Shown here: piece by piece, positions 41,050 to 50,104 of the stretch
Numbering within the stretch: position 1 is the stretch's first letter
How the letters are laid out: each line of letters opens with the position of its first letter
DNA from: an uncultured Fusobacterium sp.
GTDB lineage: Bacteria > Fusobacteriota > Fusobacteriia > Fusobacteriales > Fusobacteriaceae
Length of the DNA stretch: 58,826 nt
Assembly (NCBI GenBank): GCA_900542625.1
Contig: UQOH01000003.1
Coordinates: 1 to 58,826 of the forward strand
Direction: 5' to 3'
The notes under the pieces: generated by a model
Databases searched by the model: none
Seen by the model: only the letters and a program-made list of their open reading frames with translations
Told to the model about the DNA's origin: nothing
Program-made: the position numbers and the translations under genes

Positions 41050-42330
41050 TTGACTTTAATGGAAAGCTTTAATGCTAAATTAAGAGGAATTATGAAAATT
41101 CCTGAATTAAAAGCTAGAATCGTTTTTACCTTGTTAATGTTCCTAGTAGCTAGAGTGGGGACTTATATCCCTGCTCCGGGAATAGACATTGAGAGACTGT
41201 CAGCAATGACAGCTCAAAATGACCTATTAGGATTTATCAATATGTTTTCAGGAGGAGCCTTCCAGAGAATATCAATATTTGCATTAGGTATTGTTCCATA
41301 TATCAATGCGTCAATTGTGTTCAGTCTTCTTGCTGTTATTATTCCTAAGATTGATGAAATTCAAAAAGAGGGAGAATCAGGAAGAGCTAAGATTAACCAA
41401 TGGACAAGATACGTGACAATACTAATTGCAGTTATGCAGGGTATTGGAGTCTGTGTATGGCTTACTTCTTCTGGTTTAGTAATTGAGCCTGGAATAAGAT
41501 TCATGCTTGTTACTATTACAATACTTACAGCAGGAACAGTGTTCCTTATGTGGGTTGGAGAACAAATATCAGTTAATGGTATAGGAAATGGAGTTTCTCT
41601 TTTAATATTCTTAAACGTTATTTCAAGAGGACCTGCCAATGTTGTTCAAACAATACAAACAATGAAAGACAGTAAATTTTTAATACCAATATTTATAGCA
41701 GTTGCAGTAGCAGCTGTTATAGTTGTAGCAGGAATAGTTTTATTCCAGCTGGGTCAAAGAAAAATTCCAGTACATTATGTTGGAAAAGGATTTGGAGGAA
41801 GAGGCGGAATGGCTTCAAACTCTTATATCCCTTTAAAACTTAATACTTCTGGGGTAATGCCGGTAATCTTTGCATCTGTTATGATGATGATACCATCATT
41901 ATTAATCAGATCATTACCGCCAACATTCCCATTCAGAGATTATTTAGTTTTATTCTTTGACAGTAAGCATCCTGTTTACATGGTGCTTTATGCTATTATA
42001 ATTATCTTCTTTTCATTTTTCTATACATCAATTATGTTTGACCCTGAAAAAGTAGCAGATAATCTGAAACAAGGCGGAGGAACAATTCCTGGTATAAGAC
42101 CTGGAATAGAAACAGTTGAGTATTTAGAGGGAGTAGTTACAAGAATAACTTGGGGAGGAGCAATCTTCCTTGCAGCTATCTGTATACTTCCAATAATAAT
42201 ATTTACATCATTAGGACTTCCGGTTTTCTTTGGTGGAACAGGAATAATAATCGTTGTAGGGGTTGCTCTGGATACAGTTCAACAAATAGATGCTCACCTT
42301 GTAATGAAGGAATATAAAGGATTTTTATAA
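41050..42330 (+). CDS. secY: Protein translocase subunit SecY
   Basis: The 426-residue channel subunit of the Sec translocon with ten membrane helices. TTG 41050 is 7 bp after GAGGTG and is preferred to ATG 41059, which is 16 bp away. It has ARVGTYIPAPGIDIERLSAM, FSGGAFQRISIFALGIVPYI (plug region) and the cytoplasmic loops GQRKIPVHYVGK and PEKVADNLKQGGGTIPGIRP. It ends the operon at a strong terminator. The adk, map, infA and rpsM genes that often follow are absent here. Confidence 0.97.
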   Translation: MTLMESFNAKLRGIMKIPELKARIVFTLLMFLVARVGTYIPAPGIDIERLSAMTAQNDLLGFINMFSGGAFQRISIFALGIVPYINASIVFSLLAVIIPKIDEIQKEGESGRAKINQWTRYVTILIAVMQGIGVCVWLTSSGLVIEPGIRFMLVTITILTAGTVFLMWVGEQISVNGIGNGVSLLIFLNVISRGPANVVQTIQTMKDSKFLIPIFIAVAVAAVIVVAGIVLFQLGQRKIPVHYVGKGFGGRGGMASNSYIPLKLNTSGVMPVIFASVMMMIPSLLIRSLPPTFPFRDYLVLFFDSKHPVYMVLYAIIIIFFSFFYTSIMFDPEKVADNLKQGGGTIPGIRPGIETVEYLEGVVTRITWGGAIFLAAICILPIIIFTSLGLPVFFGGTGIIIVVGVALDTVQQIDAHLVMKEYKGFL

Positions 42331-42333
42331 TAT

Positions 42334-42370
42334 AAAAAAGATAACACGGTTTATGCTGTGTTATCTTTTT
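42334..42370 (+). terminator. Terminator of the S10-spc-secY operon
   Basis: AAAAAGATAACACG (42335-42348) pairs with TGTGTTATCTTTTT (42357-42370) around an 8-base loop, followed by further T residues. Confidence 0.92.
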
Positions 42371-42528
42371 TTTGTTTTAAAAAACTTTAAAACAAAAATG
42401 ATTAAAAAACCGTCAACTATTATATAGGAAATATAATAAAAATCAAAAGAAAATAGGAATATTTAAAAATGTGCAATAATTGTTCAAGAATATAGCCAAA
42501 AAAGATAAAAAAATGTTCATGATAAAAA

Positions 42529-42557
42529 TTGACAATATTCGTTTTATTGTTTAAAAT
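42529..42557 (+). promoter_or_regulatory. Promoter of pyk
   Basis: A perfect TTGACA (42529-42534) and TAAAAT (42552-42557) are separated by 17 bp, about 100 bp before the start codon. Confidence 0.75.
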
Positions 42558-42657
42558 TTAAACAGTGAGAAAAAGAAATATATAATTAAATTCTATATTG
42601 TTGTGTTAAAAAAATTGTTGTGTAAAAGATTTAAAATAAATTATTGAGGTGATTTTT

Positions 42658-44073
42658 GTGAAAAAGACTAAGATTGTTTGTACAATAGGGCCTAAAACTG
42701 AATCTAAAGAGGTTTTAAAACAACTTCTTGAGGCTGGAATGAATGTAATGAGATTAAACTTCTCTCATGGAGATTATGAAGAGCATGGAAGAAGAATAGA
42801 AAACTTAAGAGAAGTAATTTCTGAAACTGGTATGAGAGCTGCTATCCTTCTTGATACAAAAGGACCAGAAATCAGAACTATTAAATTAGAAGGCGGAAAC
42901 GATGTTTCTTTAGTAGCTGGACAAGAGTTCACATTTACTATTGACAGAACAGTAGTAGGAAACAATAAAATAGTTGCAGTAACTTATGAAGGATTTGTAT
43001 CAGACTTAAAAGCAGGAGATACAGTTCTTGTAGATGACGGATTAATTGAAATGGAAGTTAAAGAAGTTACTGACAAAGAAGTAAAATGTATTGTTAAAAA
43101 CAACGGAGATTTAGGAGAAAATAAAGGAATCAACCTTCCAGGTGTTTCTGTAAATCTTCCAGCTCTTGCTGAAAAAGATATAAGCGACCTTAAATTTGGT
43201 TGTGAGCAGGGAATAGACTTTGTTGCTGCATCATTCATCAGAAAACCGGAAGACGTTTTAGCAGTAAGACAAGTATTAAACGAAAACGGTGGAGAAAGCA
43301 TAAAAATAATTTCTAAAATAGAAAACCAAGAAGGATTAAGCAACTTTGATAAAATTCTTGAAGTTACAGATGGTGTAATGGTAGCAAGAGGAGACCTTGG
43401 AGTAGAAATTCCAGTTGAAGAAGTTCCATTTGCTCAAAAAATGATGATAGAAAAATGTAATGCAGCTGGAAAACCAGTTATCACTGCAACACAAATGCTT
43501 GATTCAATGATTAAAAACCCTAGACCAACAAGAGCAGAAGCAAACGACGTTGCAAATGCAATTATTGACGGTACAGACGCAGTAATGCTTTCTGGAGAAA
43601 CAGCAAAAGGTAAATATCCAGTTGAAGCTGTTAAAGTAATGTCAAGAATAGCTGAGAAAACAGACCCATTAATCTATACAAATGTTGATTTTGAATCTGA
43701 AGAAGAGCAGACAATAACTGAGGCAGTTGCAAAAGGAACTGTTGATGTATCTGAAGCATTAGAGGCAAAATTAATAGTTGTTGGAACTGGAACAGGAAGA
43801 GCTGCAAAAAGTTTAAGAAAATACTTCCCAACAGCAAGAATATTAGCTTTAACAAACTCTGAAACAACTGCTAACCAATTATTATTAAGCAGAGGTGTTT
43901 TATCAGTAGCTGCTGCTAAACCTGCAACATTAGACAGATTCTTCAAACAGGCTGAGGATGAAGCTATAAAATCAGGATTAGTAAAATCTGGAGATATCAT
44001 TGTAGTAACTTGTGGAGAGCAGGTATATGTTCAAGGAACAACTAATACAATGAAAGTTATCAAAATAAAATAA
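42658..44073 (+). CDS. pyk: Pyruvate kinase
   Basis: A 471-residue glycolytic enzyme turning phosphoenolpyruvate and ADP into pyruvate and ATP. GTG 42658 is chosen because GAGGTGAT lies just upstream and overlaps the alternative GTG at 42649. It has KIVCTIGPKTESKEVLKQLL, MNVMRLNFSHGDYEEH, LDTKGPEIRT, the active-site signature IKIISKIENQEGLSNFD with the catalytic Lys, MVARGDLGVEIP and MLSGETAKGKYPVEAV. The C-terminal allosteric domain is present. It has its own promoter and lies next to eno. Confidence 0.96.
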   Translation: MKKTKIVCTIGPKTESKEVLKQLLEAGMNVMRLNFSHGDYEEHGRRIENLREVISETGMRAAILLDTKGPEIRTIKLEGGNDVSLVAGQEFTFTIDRTVVGNNKIVAVTYEGFVSDLKAGDTVLVDDGLIEMEVKEVTDKEVKCIVKNNGDLGENKGINLPGVSVNLPALAEKDISDLKFGCEQGIDFVAASFIRKPEDVLAVRQVLNENGGESIKIISKIENQEGLSNFDKILEVTDGVMVARGDLGVEIPVEEVPFAQKMMIEKCNAAGKPVITATQMLDSMIKNPRPTRAEANDVANAIIDGTDAVMLSGETAKGKYPVEAVKVMSRIAEKTDPLIYTNVDFESEEEQTITEAVAKGTVDVSEALEAKLIVVGTGTGRAAKSLRKYFPTARILALTNSETTANQLLLSRGVLSVAAAKPATLDRFFKQAEDEAIKSGLVKSGDIIVVTCGEQVYVQGTTNTMKVIKIK

Positions 44074-44092
44074 GAATAATATAAAAAAAGAA

Positions 44093-44122
44093 TTGGAACA
44101 AAATTGTAAAATAGGGTACAAT
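44093..44122 (+). promoter_or_regulatory. Possible promoter of eno
   Basis: TTGGAA (44093-44098) and TACAAT (44117-44122) are 18 bp apart. A small hairpin, GCTGTA-ATTT-TACAGC (44162-44177), lies in the leader just before the ribosome binding site AGGAGG. Confidence 0.5.
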
Positions 44123-44197
44123 ATAAATTGATTAAAAATATTTATTAAAAAATATAAATCAGCTGTAATTTTACAGCAAAATAGGAGGAAAAAGGCA

Positions 44198-45502
44198 ATG
44201 ACAAGAATTATTGATGTAGTAGCTAGAGAAATACTTGACTCAAGAGGAAATCCTACTGTTGAAGTAGATGTAGTGTTAGAGTGTGGAGCAAAAGGAAGAG
44301 CAGCTGTTCCATCTGGAGCATCTACTGGAGCTTATGAAGCAGTAGAATTAAGAGATAACGATAAATCAAGATACTTAGGAAAAGGTGTTTTAACAGCAGT
44401 TAACAATGTTAACACTGAAATTAAAGAAGCTATTTTAGGAATGGACGCTTTAAACCAAGTAAGAATAGACAAAACAATGATCGCTTTAGACGGAACTCCA
44501 AACAAAGCAAGATTAGGAGCAAACGCTATACTAGGTGTTTCTCTTGCAGTTGCAAAAGCAGCAGCTGAAGCTTTAGGAATGCCATTATACAAATACTTAG
44601 GAGGAGTTAACACAACTGAGTTACCTTTACCTATGATGAACATTCTTAACGGAGGATCTCACGCTGACTCTGCAGTTGACGTTCAAGAGTTCATGATTCA
44701 GCCAGTTGGAGCTGCTAACTTCATGGAAGCTATGAGAATGGGATGCGAAGTATTCCACCACTTAGGAAAATTATTAAAAGCAAACGGAGATTCTACTAAC
44801 GTAGGAAACGAAGGTGGATATGCTCCAGCTAAAATAAACGGAACAGAAGGAGCTTTAGACCTTATGGTTGAAGCTATCAAAAAAGCAGGATATGAGCCTG
44901 GAAAAGATATCACTTTCGCAATGGACGCTGCATCAAGTGAATTCTGTAAAGAAGTAGACGGAAAATTCCAATACCACTTTGAAAGAGAAGGAGGAGTTAC
45001 AAGAACTTCTGAAGAAATGGTTGAATGGTATGCAGGACTTGTAGAAAAATATCCAATCAAATCAATCGAAGATGGATTAGGAGAAGACGACTGGGCAGGT
45101 TGGCAATTATTAACTAAGAGATTAGGAGATAAAGTTCAACTTGTTGGAGACGACTTATTCGTAACTAACACTGAAAGACTTAAAAAAGGAATTGAATTAA
45201 AAGCTGGAAACTCAATCCTTATAAAACTTAACCAAATCGGTTCATTAACTGAAACTTTAGATGCTATCGAAATGGCTAAGAGAGCAGGAATGACTGCAGT
45301 TGTTTCTCATAGATCTGGAGAAACTGAAGATGCTACAATAGCTGACATAGCTGTTGCAACAAACGCAGGACAAATCAAAACTGGTTCTACATCAAGAACA
45401 GACAGAATGGCTAAATACAACCAATTATTAAGAATAGAAGAAGAGTTAGGAGATATGGCTCAATATAAAGGGCTAGATGTTTTCTACAACCTTTCTAAAT
45501 AA
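44198..45502 (+). CDS. eno: Enolase
   Basis: A 434-residue glycolytic enzyme converting 2-phosphoglycerate to phosphoenolpyruvate. It has AREILDSRGNPTVEVDV, PSGASTGAYEAVELRD, the magnesium ligands in FAMDAASSEF, IEDGLGEDDW and LVGDDLFVTN, the catalytic Lys in SILIKLNQIGSLTET, and the final signature VVSHRSGETEDATIADIAV. It makes the substrate of the upstream pyruvate kinase. Confidence 0.98.
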   Translation: MTRIIDVVAREILDSRGNPTVEVDVVLECGAKGRAAVPSGASTGAYEAVELRDNDKSRYLGKGVLTAVNNVNTEIKEAILGMDALNQVRIDKTMIALDGTPNKARLGANAILGVSLAVAKAAAEALGMPLYKYLGGVNTTELPLPMMNILNGGSHADSAVDVQEFMIQPVGAANFMEAMRMGCEVFHHLGKLLKANGDSTNVGNEGGYAPAKINGTEGALDLMVEAIKKAGYEPGKDITFAMDAASSEFCKEVDGKFQYHFEREGGVTRTSEEMVEWYAGLVEKYPIKSIEDGLGEDDWAGWQLLTKRLGDKVQLVGDDLFVTNTERLKKGIELKAGNSILIKLNQIGSLTETLDAIEMAKRAGMTAVVSHRSGETEDATIADIAVATNAGQIKTGSTSRTDRMAKYNQLLRIEEELGDMAQYKGLDVFYNLSK

Positions 45503-45540
45503 TAAAGTTTTTAAAACTCACTTTTTCAAATTTATAAAAG

Positions 45541-45575
45541 GAAACGGCATGTAATGTGCCGTTTCTTTTTTTCTT
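45541..45575 (+). terminator. Terminator of eno
   Basis: GAAACGGCA (45541-45549) pairs with TGCCGTTTC (45557-45565) around a 7-base loop, followed by a T-tract. Confidence 0.92.
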
Positions 45576-45596
45576 TAAATTTTTTCTCTAAAAATA

Positions 45597-45625
45597 TTGT
45601 ACAGAAATAAATAAAATGGTATAAT
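45597..45625 (+). promoter_or_regulatory. Promoter of the TpsA-TpsB operon
   Basis: TTGTAC (45597-45602) and a perfect TATAAT (45620-45625) are 17 bp apart. The predicted leader to the TpsA start at 45825 is about 195 bases. Confidence 0.65.
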
Positions 45626-45748
45626 TATTCTGCTATTTATTGAAAAAATAAACATAAAGGTTAGGGGCATATATTTTTTATTTAGTTTAAATTTTTTTTA
45701 TTTAAAAAAAGACTTTAATACTATTTGATTATTTTGTATAGGGAGAAA

Positions 45749-45838
45749 ATGCAGAGATTAACTTCACTTAATTATTTGCTGTCAATTAAAATTGATATAA
45801 AAAAAGATAAGAAGGAGACTATACATGGAAAATTTTAA
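45749..45838 (+). CDS. Possible 29-codon leader ORF overlapping the tpsA start
   Basis: An ATG at 45749 behind GGGAGAAA opens a frame of 29 residues (starting MQRLTSLNYLLS, then Lys-rich) that ends at 45838. That is 13 bases inside the TpsA gene and in another frame. The placement would allow translational coupling of the large exoprotein gene. It may equally be chance, since the leader is AT-rich and no family is recognisable. Confidence 0.3.
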   Translation: MQRLTSLNYLLSIKIDIKKDKKETIHGKF

Positions 45839-48800
45839 ATTTGCAGAAAAAATGCTGAAACGATGCCTGAAACAGAAAATAGGAGTAACAACAGCTTTGG
45901 TTGTATCATTTCTGATAACAGGAGGTCTGAATCAAACAGCAGAAGCAAGAGATTTAAGAAACAGAATAACCCCGTCTCACTCAGGACCTACAATGAGTTC
46001 CAGTTCAAATGGGACAGATGTTATTAATATTAATGACCCTCGAAATGGAATTTCTCATAACAAATATGACAGCTTTAATGTTGGAGACGACAATAATGTA
46101 ATTTTTAACAACAGTCAGAAAGATGGAACATCAGTTACAGGAGGAGACGTAAAAGCAAATCCTAATTTAACAGATTCTGCTTCTGTTATATTAAATGAAG
46201 TGCATGGAAATTCAGCTTCCGATCTTAATGGAGGACTTGAAGTTTTTGGAAAAAAAGCAGATCTTGTTATTGTAAATGAAAATGGAATAAATGTAAATGG
46301 AGCAAAGTTTATAAATACATCTGCTTTAACATTGTCAACAGGTAAAGTACAGCTGGATAATAAGAAAATTTATTTTGATACATCTAAAAATAACTCAGCT
46401 GTATCAATAAAAGAAAAAGGTTTACAGACAGATTCAGATTATTTAAATGTTATTTCAAGAAGAGCAGAGATAAATGGAAAAATTAACTGGGCAGAAAATA
46501 CAAAAACAAATATCAATATTATAGCAGGAGCTAATGAAGCACTTTTGGAAAATGGAAATGTTAAAGTAAACACATTAAAAGCTGCTGATGGAATTGTTAA
46601 TAAAACAGCTGTTTCAGGTTCGGAATACGGAGCTATGTATGGAAATAATATTTTCATCTTATCTTCAAATGATAATGAAAAAATAGAATATTTTGGAGGA
46701 ATTGAGGCAAAAAATGCAGCTGAAATATCTTCAAAAGGGAAAGTTGTAAATTCTGATATAAAAGCAAAAAATATTAAAATATCTTCAGAAACAGGGATTG
46801 ACAACACAGGAAAAATTAAGGCAGAAGAAGATGTGAAATTAGATGCTCCCCTTGTCAGAAACTTATCGAGACTGGAAGGGCATGTAAGTATAGAAGGAGC
46901 AGGAAAGGATGAGAATTTTTTAGATAGAAACAGAGGGATCATATATTACGACTTTTATATTAATATTAAAGATGGAATCAATTTAGAAAATGGTTTAACT
47001 TTATCAAAGGCAGTTATTGAAGCAGGAAGAAATGTTGAGGTTAATAATAATATAAAAGACGGTTCTTTTGAAAATTTATCAGGTGATATAAAAGCTGGAA
47101 AAGATATTAAAGTTAAAGGTGACTTTAAAACAAAATCTCTTTCAGAAGAAATAAAGCTTGAAGATATTTTATCAAAAATTAATGTAGATCTTCGTTGGGA
47201 ACATAGAAGTCTGGTTGATAATGCTTACTTTAATGGAAATTTTTCATTGAAAGATGGAAATCTGCTGGATGCTTTGAAATTAATGACAGACAGTAAAAAC
47301 AAAGAATACTATACAGCTTTGAAACAAATAAAAGATCCTAATGTAGATAAACTTCTGACAGGATTACTGGGAGCAGACTGGAAATCAAGAGAAACAATAA
47401 AACCTGAAAATGAATGGAACAAAGACAGTACAATAAATTTCTATGGAGGAAATTACTCTATTCAGGCAGGAGAAAATATTAAAATTTCCGGAAAAAATAT
47501 AGATCTTGGAAATAGAAAAGCAGTAAACAGAAAAGAGATATTTAAAGTTGCCGGAACAGATGTAGAGAGCATACAGACAACACTTGATGAACAGGAAAAT
47601 TCAAATATGAAAGCAGGTAATATTTTTATGGAGGCAGATAATATAAATAATGCCAATGTAGATATTACAGCAAATGAAAATTTAATAATGAAATCTAAAA
47701 ATGATTTAGCTATAGAAGGAGCAGCTGTAAAAGGAGACAAAGTTCTTCTTGAAGGAGAAAAAATAAATCTTGTTTCACAGCTTGGATATGACAAAGATGG
47801 AAACCATGTTCTTGCAAAAAAAGCAAAAGTAGATGGAAAACAGATTGTTCAAATGAAATCAAAAGAGCTATCTCTTTATGGTGCTGATATAAATACAGAT
47901 AAAGCGGGAATAATTAAAGTAGATACAGGAAAATTAAATGTAAAGGATATCAGTAAAATTAATACAAAATATAATGCAGAACTGAAAGAGGGAGAAGGTG
48001 TAATATTAAAAGACCATAAATATACAAAAGAACTGCAGACAGATGTTACATCAATAGCTTCTCAAATAACAGGGGATAAAGTTTTAATTTCTGCTGAAAA
48101 TGATGTAGATATTACAGGGTCTTTAATTTCCGGAAAAGATAAAGACAGCCTTATTCAGATAAATTCAAAAGGAAATGTTAATATAAAAAATACAAATAAT
48201 CTTAATTATAAAAATTCATTTTTAGACGGAAGAGGAAAAAATGAAAAAGGAATTTATAAGCTGGTAACTATAAACAAATCTTCAAAAGAAGAGCTTAATA
48301 TAGTTGGAAGTGAATTAAAAACAGAAGGAAATATTAATATTAAATCTAAGAATATAGAAGTTACTTCAAGTACAATAAAAGCAGGAAAAGACAATATTTT
48401 ACAGGCAGAAGAGGATGTAAAACTAATGTCAGCTTTAGATTCTAAGAAAGAAGAAATGTCAAACTTACAATGGGGAAGCGGATCTATTTTAAGCCATACT
48501 GAATCATTGGATAAAAAAGATGTAAATTCAACTGTAATTGAAGGAGGAAAAACAGTAGATATACATGCAGACAAAGATATTCACAAACAATCTGTGAACA
48601 TTAAAGGTGGAAGCGTGGATATTACAGCCGGAGGAGACAATATAAATGATGCGGCAGCCAGCACAGAAGTTAAAAAGACAACAGATACAGCTGTAGGAGT
48701 TGGAGCAGAGGGAAGTGTAGGATTTGCTGGTATGGGAGCGACAGGAAAAGCAAATACTATTGATAATACAGCAGAGGGAAAAACTTCAGGAATTGATGGA

Positions 48801-50075
48801 CTTTTAGAAGATAACAATGAATGGAAAGATGCTCATGCAAAAGGAAAAGTGTATGCAGAAGTAAAAGTAGATTCAAATGAAAAAAATATTAAAAAATATG
48901 AAAACAGTAAAATCATTGCTGCAGAGGGAGATGTAAATATTAAATCTAATGGAGTTACAGATCTTGGAAATACAGATATAGAAGCAAAAAAAGATATAAA
49001 TGCAGCAGGTAAAAAAATAGAAACAACTACAAAAGAGGATATAGTTAAAAATATAGAGAATAAAGCAGATATAGTTTTAAGTGCAGATGTTAATGCTTCT
49101 GATGGATTGGTTAATAAAGTTAACGGTATGGTAAATGACGGTGTAAAAATAAAAGATTTAATAGAAACAGGAGATACAGAACAAGCTGCTTCTGTTGTGA
49201 AAGATACAATAGATGCTGTAAAAGATATGGTTGAAAAAGGACCAGCATTGATAAAAGAAGATGTTTTAGGAATAAATGCAGATCAAAGTCTGGATGTTGA
49301 TTATAAAAATACAACTTCTAAAATATCTGAAACAACAGGATCTTCTCTAAAGGCTGGAGGTAATATTAATATAGGAGCAGGGGAAGGAGATGTTACTTTA
49401 AAAAATACTGATATTCAGGGAAAAGAAGTTAAGATACAGACACCGGGAACTGTTCATCTTGAGGCAGGAGAAAAAACAGAGCATAAAGAAGAAAATGGAT
49501 TTAATACTAAGTTTGCTGTTAAAGAAAATATAGGTATTAATGCAGTTGATGGAGCAGCAGTAAAAGCCGGAGCAGTTATTGCAGGAAATTATGCAGGAGG
49601 AACTGATCTTAAAAAAGAAAGTCTAAACTCAAATATTACTGCAGAAAAAATTTCTATTGATGCAGCAGCTGTACAAAAAGATGATAAAACAGAATCACAT
49701 TATAAAGACAAAAGAGAGGCTGGAATTAATGCAGGATTGGATTTAGGAGTTTCAAGCAATCACTTGATAGCAGCAGATGGAACAGTAGGAGGAAATGCAG
49801 GTTATTCTTTTGCTGCAGGAGATTCAAAAACTAATGTAGACACTAATAAAACAGAAAGCAAAGAAATGGCAGCAGGAGGAAAAATTAAAGGTTCAGTAAA
49901 AATAAATGGAGAAAAACCTGATTTTGCACTGAATACAGATGAAATCAAATATATAAAAGATGGAAAAACTGTGATAGATCTTAAACCGGTCAACGATTTA
50001 ATCACAAAAGAAAAAATTGATAAAATAATATCTGTTTTTAACCAGAATAAAGATAATAAAATTTCTGAAAAATAA
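45825..50075 (+). CDS. TpsA exoprotein, filamentous-haemagglutinin-type
   Basis: A 1416-residue secreted protein of a two-partner secretion system. AAGGAGA precedes ATG 45825. Residues 1-41 form an extended signal peptide (LKRCLKQKIG, then TTALVVSFLITGG) that ends in an AEA cleavage site. The TPS domain spans about residues 50-260 and holds NPNL (112-115) and NENGI (151-155), the marks used for recognition by TpsB. The rest is a long region of beta-helical haemagglutinin repeats (such as GDKVLLEGEKINL, VNIKSNG and VTDLGNTDIEAKKDIN). The C-terminus has no recognisable contact-dependent toxin or VENN module. It is probably an adhesin or haemagglutinin. The partner transporter lies 29 bp downstream. 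Confidence 0.93.
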   Translation: MENFKFAEKMLKRCLKQKIGVTTALVVSFLITGGLNQTAEARDLRNRITPSHSGPTMSSSSNGTDVININDPRNGISHNKYDSFNVGDDNNVIFNNSQKDGTSVTGGDVKANPNLTDSASVILNEVHGNSASDLNGGLEVFGKKADLVIVNENGINVNGAKFINTSALTLSTGKVQLDNKKIYFDTSKNNSAVSIKEKGLQTDSDYLNVISRRAEINGKINWAENTKTNINIIAGANEALLENGNVKVNTLKAADGIVNKTAVSGSEYGAMYGNNIFILSSNDNEKIEYFGGIEAKNAAEISSKGKVVNSDIKAKNIKISSETGIDNTGKIKAEEDVKLDAPLVRNLSRLEGHVSIEGAGKDENFLDRNRGIIYYDFYINIKDGINLENGLTLSKAVIEAGRNVEVNNNIKDGSFENLSGDIKAGKDIKVKGDFKTKSLSEEIKLEDILSKINVDLRWEHRSLVDNAYFNGNFSLKDGNLLDALKLMTDSKNKEYYTALKQIKDPNVDKLLTGLLGADWKSRETIKPENEWNKDSTINFYGGNYSIQAGENIKISGKNIDLGNRKAVNRKEIFKVAGTDVESIQTTLDEQENSNMKAGNIFMEADNINNANVDITANENLIMKSKNDLAIEGAAVKGDKVLLEGEKINLVSQLGYDKDGNHVLAKKAKVDGKQIVQMKSKELSLYGADINTDKAGIIKVDTGKLNVKDISKINTKYNAELKEGEGVILKDHKYTKELQTDVTSIASQITGDKVLISAENDVDITGSLISGKDKDSLIQINSKGNVNIKNTNNLNYKNSFLDGRGKNEKGIYKLVTINKSSKEELNIVGSELKTEGNINIKSKNIEVTSSTIKAGKDNILQAEEDVKLMSALDSKKEEMSNLQWGSGSILSHTESLDKKDVNSTVIEGGKTVDIHADKDIHKQSVNIKGGSVDITAGGDNINDAAASTEVKKTTDTAVGVGAEGSVGFAGMGATGKANTIDNTAEGKTSGIDGLLEDNNEWKDAHAKGKVYAEVKVDSNEKNIKKYENSKIIAAEGDVNIKSNGVTDLGNTDIEAKKDINAAGKKIETTTKEDIVKNIENKADIVLSADVNASDGLVNKVNGMVNDGVKIKDLIETGDTEQAASVVKDTIDAVKDMVEKGPALIKEDVLGINADQSLDVDYKNTTSKISETTGSSLKAGGNINIGAGEGDVTLKNTDIQGKEVKIQTPGTVHLEAGEKTEHKEENGFNTKFAVKENIGINAVDGAAVKAGAVIAGNYAGGTDLKKESLNSNITAEKISIDAAAVQKDDKTESHYKDKREAGINAGLDLGVSSNHLIAADGTVGGNAGYSFAAGDSKTNVDTNKTESKEMAAGGKIKGSVKINGEKPDFALNTDEIKYIKDGKTVIDLKPVNDLITKEKIDKIISVFNQNKDNKISEK

Positions 50076-50104
50076 TTTTTAGAAAAGATAAAAAGGAGAA
50101 ATTT

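Larger units (their letters stand above)
42331..42657. other. Intergenic region between secY and pyk
   Basis: These 327 bp contain no gene. They hold the secY terminator, a stretch of very AT-rich DNA and the pyk promoter at 42529-42557, which leaves an untranslated leader of about 95 bases. No clear regulatory fold was recognised in it. Confidence 0.6.
45503..45824. other. Intergenic region between eno and the TPS genes
   Basis: These 322 bp hold the eno terminator, the promoter at 45597-45625 and a leader of about 195 bases that contains a possible 29-codon open reading frame (45749-45838). Confidence 0.6.

Noticed and set aside
46439..46942. 167-residue minus-strand frame inside tpsA
   Set aside because: It lies in low-complexity repeat coding sequence and is rich in Ser, Phe and Ile, as expected for the complement of AT-rich plus-strand codons.
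45825..50075. CdiA-type toxin system at the TPS locus
   Set aside because: No VENN motif, no variable C-terminal toxin module and no immunity gene after tpsA. The transporter gene follows directly.
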